A program made the translations under genes and the position numbers. Source: Bacillota bacterium (GTDB lineage Bacteria; Bacillota; Bacilli; Paenibacillales; Paenibacillaceae). From it: a stretch of DNA of 7,011 bases. Under the pieces are notes generated by a model. It ran no database searches, was not told the origin of the DNA, and was given only the letters and a program-made list of their open reading frames with translations. Location: positions 1-7,011 of the forward strand of contig JAEZCJ010000125.1 in NCBI GenBank assembly GCA_023433615.1, read 5' to 3'. Within the stretch, counting starts at the first letter, position 1. Each line of letters starts with the position of its first letter. Positions 5,111 to 7,011 of this stretch are shown piece by piece.

Positions 5111-5304
5111 GCCCGGCCCGCTTGTTATTACGAAGTAATTGCTTCGAAGCGGACTCGGCGTCGAATCTTGAACGCTGGCGAAAAGCATATGCTTCCGATG
5201 CTGCGTTTATTACGAAACGCTTGAGGTACTCACGTAGGTCTGCCTACGCTCCGTTCCTCACTTACTACCATCGTCCAACCTTCTCGGCGCTGACAACCGG
5301 GCTT
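5109..5304 (-). repeat. structured intergenic repeat, copy B (long form)
   Basis: This is a 196-bp element between divergent serC and thpR, read on the minus strand to align with copy A. Shared blocks are 5292-5300, 5265-5278, 5229-5260, 5155-5180 (26 of 26 identical) and 5118-5135. The ends are inverted: AAGCCCGG (5109-5116) with CCGGGCTT (5297-5304), continued by TTGT (5122-5125) with ACAA (5293-5296). It is rich in hairpins: CGTAGG/CCTACG with a 4-base loop, enclosed by CCTCA/TGAGG (5256-5260 and 5222-5226); GCGTTT/AAACGC (5203-5208/5215-5220); the palindromes AAGCATATGCTT (5183-5194) and GCTTCGAAGC (5141-5150); and ATTAC/GTAAT (5127-5131/5135-5139). No protein frame is conserved between the copies. 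Confidence 0.82.
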
Positions 5305-5317
5305 TTGGTAAGATAAC
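5290..5317 (+). promoter_or_regulatory. possible thpR promoter overlapping the end of the repeat
   Basis: CTGACA (5290-5295) and GATAAC (5312-5317) are 16 bases apart. The -35-like box includes the GACA of the repeat's terminal inverted repeat. Transcription would then begin almost at the ribosome binding site (5326-5331), which is tight, so this is only a candidate. There is little other room for a promoter outside the repeat. Confidence 0.3.
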
Positions 5318-5339
5318 CATCCAATAGGAGGAACCTTCT

Positions 5340-5906
5340 ATGAACGAAACTATACGATTGTTTACGGGGATTGCATTGCCTGATTCGATCCGACATGAAT
5401 TGCGATCCATGCTGCCCATGTGGCAGCAGCGCTTCGCGTTCGGCAAGTGGGCGCACCCGCATGACTGGCATGTGACGCTGCATTTTCTCGGCGAGATGCC
5501 TGTCGGCCATCAGGCCGGCATGCAAGTAGCGCTCGACCAAGGAGCGGCAGCCGTATCGGCCTTCACGCTGCGGATTGCCGGACTGGGCACCTTCGGCGCC
5601 CCGCGAAGCCCCTCAATTCTGTGGGTCGGCCTCCCCGAACCGCTCGATCCGCTCCGCAGTCTGCATGCTGAGCTTGGACAGAGCTTGCGGACTCGCGTCG
5701 GATTTCAGGCCGAGCAGCGGGCCTATCGACCGCACCTGACCATCGCTCGCAAGTATCGCGGCGATCAGCCATGGAATCCCGCTCTGCTGGAACATGTCGA
5801 AGTACCGGAGCTTAGCTTCGCCGTGACCGAGGCCTGCCTATTCGTCAGCCGACTGGGACGTTCGCCCATGTACGAGATCGTGCATCGTTCGCCGCTGCGC
5901 CCGTAA
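5340..5906 (+). CDS. thpR: RNA 2',3'-cyclic phosphodiesterase ThpR (LigT family)
   Basis: This encodes a 188-residue member of the 2H phosphoesterase superfamily, of usual length for ThpR/LigT. These cytoplasmic enzymes hydrolyse 2',3'-cyclic phosphate RNA ends to 2'-phosphate and can ligate tRNA halves in vitro; the physiological role is poorly understood. Both catalytic HxTx motifs are present and properly spaced: HVTL at 44-47 (Thr46) and HLTI at 132-135 (Thr134). The N-terminal RLFTGIALP (6-14), LHFLGE (47-52) and the RPHLTIAR stretch are typical. The ATG at 5340 has AGGAGG at 5326-5331 with an 8-base spacing. It faces away from serC across repeat copy B and converges on glnA, with a shared hairpin downstream. 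The gene looks intact. Confidence 0.93.
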   Translation: MNETIRLFTGIALPDSIRHELRSMLPMWQQRFAFGKWAHPHDWHVTLHFLGEMPVGHQAGMQVALDQGAAAVSAFTLRIAGLGTFGAPRSPSILWVGLPEPLDPLRSLHAELGQSLRTRVGFQAEQRAYRPHLTIARKYRGDQPWNPALLEHVEVPELSFAVTEACLFVSRLGRSPMYEIVHRSPLRP

Positions 5907-5911
5907 CACAG

Positions 5912-5932
5912 AAAAGCTCCCTAACGGGAGCT
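5912..5932 (-). terminator. terminator between thpR and glnA
   Basis: AGCTCCC (5915-5921) pairs with GGGAGCT (5926-5932) around the 4-base loop TAAC. On the minus strand the stem is followed by TTTCTG, and it lies 23 bases past the glnA stop, so it is best read as the glnA terminator. The plus-strand tail CTTC is weak, but the hairpin follows thpR by only 8 bases and may serve both genes. Confidence 0.8.
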
Positions 5933-5955
5933 CTTCATGGATAAGTCCGATAAAA

Positions 5956-7011
5956 TTAGCAATCGTAGTAAAGGCTGTACTCGTGCGGATGAATGCGGAT
6001 CGATACGGCTTTCGCTTCGCCGCGCTTCACGGCAACGTAGTTGTCGATGAAGTCCTGCGTGAATACGCCGCCTTCCGTCAAGAACTCGCTGTCTGCTTCA
6101 AGCGCGTCGAGCGCTTCGTCCAAAGTGCCCGGAACGCTGCGGATCTCGCTCTTCTCTGCATCGGACAGGTCATAGATGTTCTTGTCGAACGGACCGTAGC
6201 CGAGCGCTTTCGGATCAAGCTTGCGCTTGATGCCGTCCAAGCCAGCCAGCAGCATCGCTGCGAAAGCCAGGTACGGGTTAGCCGTGGAGTCCGGCGTACG
6301 GAATTCGATGCGGCAGCCCTTAGGCGTAACCGCAGCGACCGGAATGCGGACTGCAGCGGAACGATTGCCTTTGGAGAACACGAGGTTAACCGGTGCTTCG
6401 TAACCTGGAACCAGACGCTTGAAGGAGTTCGTCGACGGGTTCGTCAGCGCGATCAGAGCCGGCGCGTGGAACAGGATGCCGCCGATATAGTGAAGTGCCA
6501 TCTCGCTCAGGTTAGCATAGCCGCCCATTTCATAGAACAGCGGGGAATCGCCGTTGAAGATCGATTGGTGAACATGCATGCCGCTGCCGTTGTCGCCGAA
6601 GAGCGGCTTCGGCATGAACGTTGCCGTCTTGCCGTATTGGCGGGCCGTGTTATGGATGATGTATTTGTATTTCATCAGGTTGTCGGCTGTTTTCGTTAGC
6701 GTGTCGAAGCGGAAGTTGATTTCTCCTTGACCTGCCGTAGCGACTTCATGGTGATGACGCTCTACGCGCAGACCTGCTTCTTGCATCAGGCGAACCATCT
6801 CGGAGCGAATATCTTGCTGCGTATCGATCGGTTGAACCGGTACATAGCCGCCCTTCGTGCGCACCTTGAAGCCCAGGTTTCCGCCCTCTTCCTTGCGGCC
6901 GGAGTTCCAGCCTGCTTCTTCGGAGTCTACCGAGAAGAAGGAGGTGTTCATGCCGCTCTCGTAGCGAACGTCGTCGAAGATGAAGAACTCGGATTCCGGC
7001 GCGAAGAATGC
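5956..7011 (-). CDS. glnA: type I glutamine synthetase, GSI-beta-like (N-terminus off the window)
   Basis: The frame is open to base 7011 and gives the C-terminal 351 residues; about 120 N-terminal residues are missing. The enzyme makes glutamine from glutamate, ammonia and ATP as a dodecamer. Active-site motifs are all visible: PESEFF (metal-binding Glu pair), HHHEVATAGQGE, NGSGMHVH, NPSTNSFKRLVPGYEAP (flap Glu), NRSAAVRIP and the RIEFRTPD segment. The insert GWNSGRKEEGGN before KGGY and the segment DKNIYDL match the E. coli/actinobacterial GSI-beta type rather than B. subtilis GlnA, which lacks both. The Tyr at codon 6174-6172 lies where E. coli GlnA is adenylylated. No glnR is in view, so this may be a second paralogue not governed by the usual glnRA operon. 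An ATG at 6951 is internal and not the start. Confidence 0.94.
   Translation of the reverse strand, partial: AFFAPESEFFIFDDVRYESGMNTSFFSVDSEEAGWNSGRKEEGGNLGFKVRTKGGYVPVQPIDTQQDIRSEMVRLMQEAGLRVERHHHEVATAGQGEINFRFDTLTKTADNLMKYKYIIHNTARQYGKTATFMPKPLFGDNGSGMHVHQSIFNGDSPLFYEMGGYANLSEMALHYIGGILFHAPALIALTNPSTNSFKRLVPGYEAPVNLVFSKGNRSAAVRIPVAAVTPKGCRIEFRTPDSTANPYLAFAAMLLAGLDGIKRKLDPKALGYGPFDKNIYDLSDAEKSEIRSVPGTLDEALDALEADSEFLTEGGVFTQDFIDNYVAVKRGEAKAVSIRIHPHEYSLYYDC

Noticed and set aside
5101..5310. T-box or other amino-acid riboswitch upstream of serC
   Set aside because: No T-box sequence (GGGTGGNACCGCG) is present, and the serC promoter lies downstream of the repeat, so the repeat would not be in the serC leader from that promoter.
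5122..5316. Plus-strand frame of 64 codons within repeat copy B
   Set aside because: It runs through hairpins and terminal repeats, is not conserved as protein in copy A, and overlaps the likely thpR control region.
5983..6699. Plus-strand frame of 238 codons opposite glnA
   Set aside because: It is a shadow of the strongly conserved glnA reading frame; its translation is Arg-, Val- and Ala-rich, as expected of antisense frames in GC-rich DNA.
1..7011. CRISPR arrays, tRNA or rRNA genes, toxin-antitoxin or phage-defence genes
   Set aside because: No regularly spaced repeats, tRNA-like folds or recognisable defence domains were seen on either strand.

Overview
The window looks like chromosomal DNA of a spore-forming member of the Bacillota, most likely Paenibacillus or a close relative. 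Most genes have strong purine-rich ribosome binding sites (GGAGG or AAGGAG), several start at GTG or TTG, and the gene set fits: an AbrB-type regulator, a PhoP-like response regulator, SerC, TrmL, ThpR and a glutamine synthetase. The genus is inferred from overall flavour and protein likeness; no search was run.

Layout, left to right. Bases 1-124 are the right end of an IS3-family insertion sequence: the last 30 codons of the transposase and the terminal repeat. A gene-poor stretch follows (125-381) with an 11-bp inverted repeat. Next come a minus-strand PLP aminotransferase (382-1587), a tiny plus-strand single-span membrane protein (1775-1873) with its own promoter and a long terminator hairpin, and minus-strand genes for an AbrB-like regulator (2001-2249) and the tRNA methyltransferase TrmL (2408-2872). 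A PhoP-like response regulator runs on the plus strand (3138-3878) without a kinase next to it. serC (3958-5046, minus), thpR (5340-5906, plus) and the C-terminal three quarters of a glutamine synthetase (5956-7011, minus) complete the window. Hairpins at 3900-3939 and 5915-5932 separate convergent gene pairs.

The most unusual content is non-coding. The two divergent intergenic regions, trmL/response regulator and thpR/serC, each hold a copy of the same structured repeat (about 149 bp at 2897-3045 on the plus strand, about 196 bp at 5109-5304 on the minus strand). The copies share blocks of up to 26 identical bases, near-identical terminal inverted repeats and several hairpins. In each case one edge of the repeat touches the promoter of one gene (response regulator or serC) and the other edge lies only 13-21 nt from the ribosome binding site of the opposite gene (trmL or thpR). 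The response regulator gene is also preceded by three direct repeats resembling PhoP boxes with an exact 11-bp period.

Most genes appear to be single transcription units, so little operon logic links them. Common themes are amino-acid and nitrogen metabolism (aminotransferase, SerC, GlnA) and RNA processing (TrmL, ThpR).
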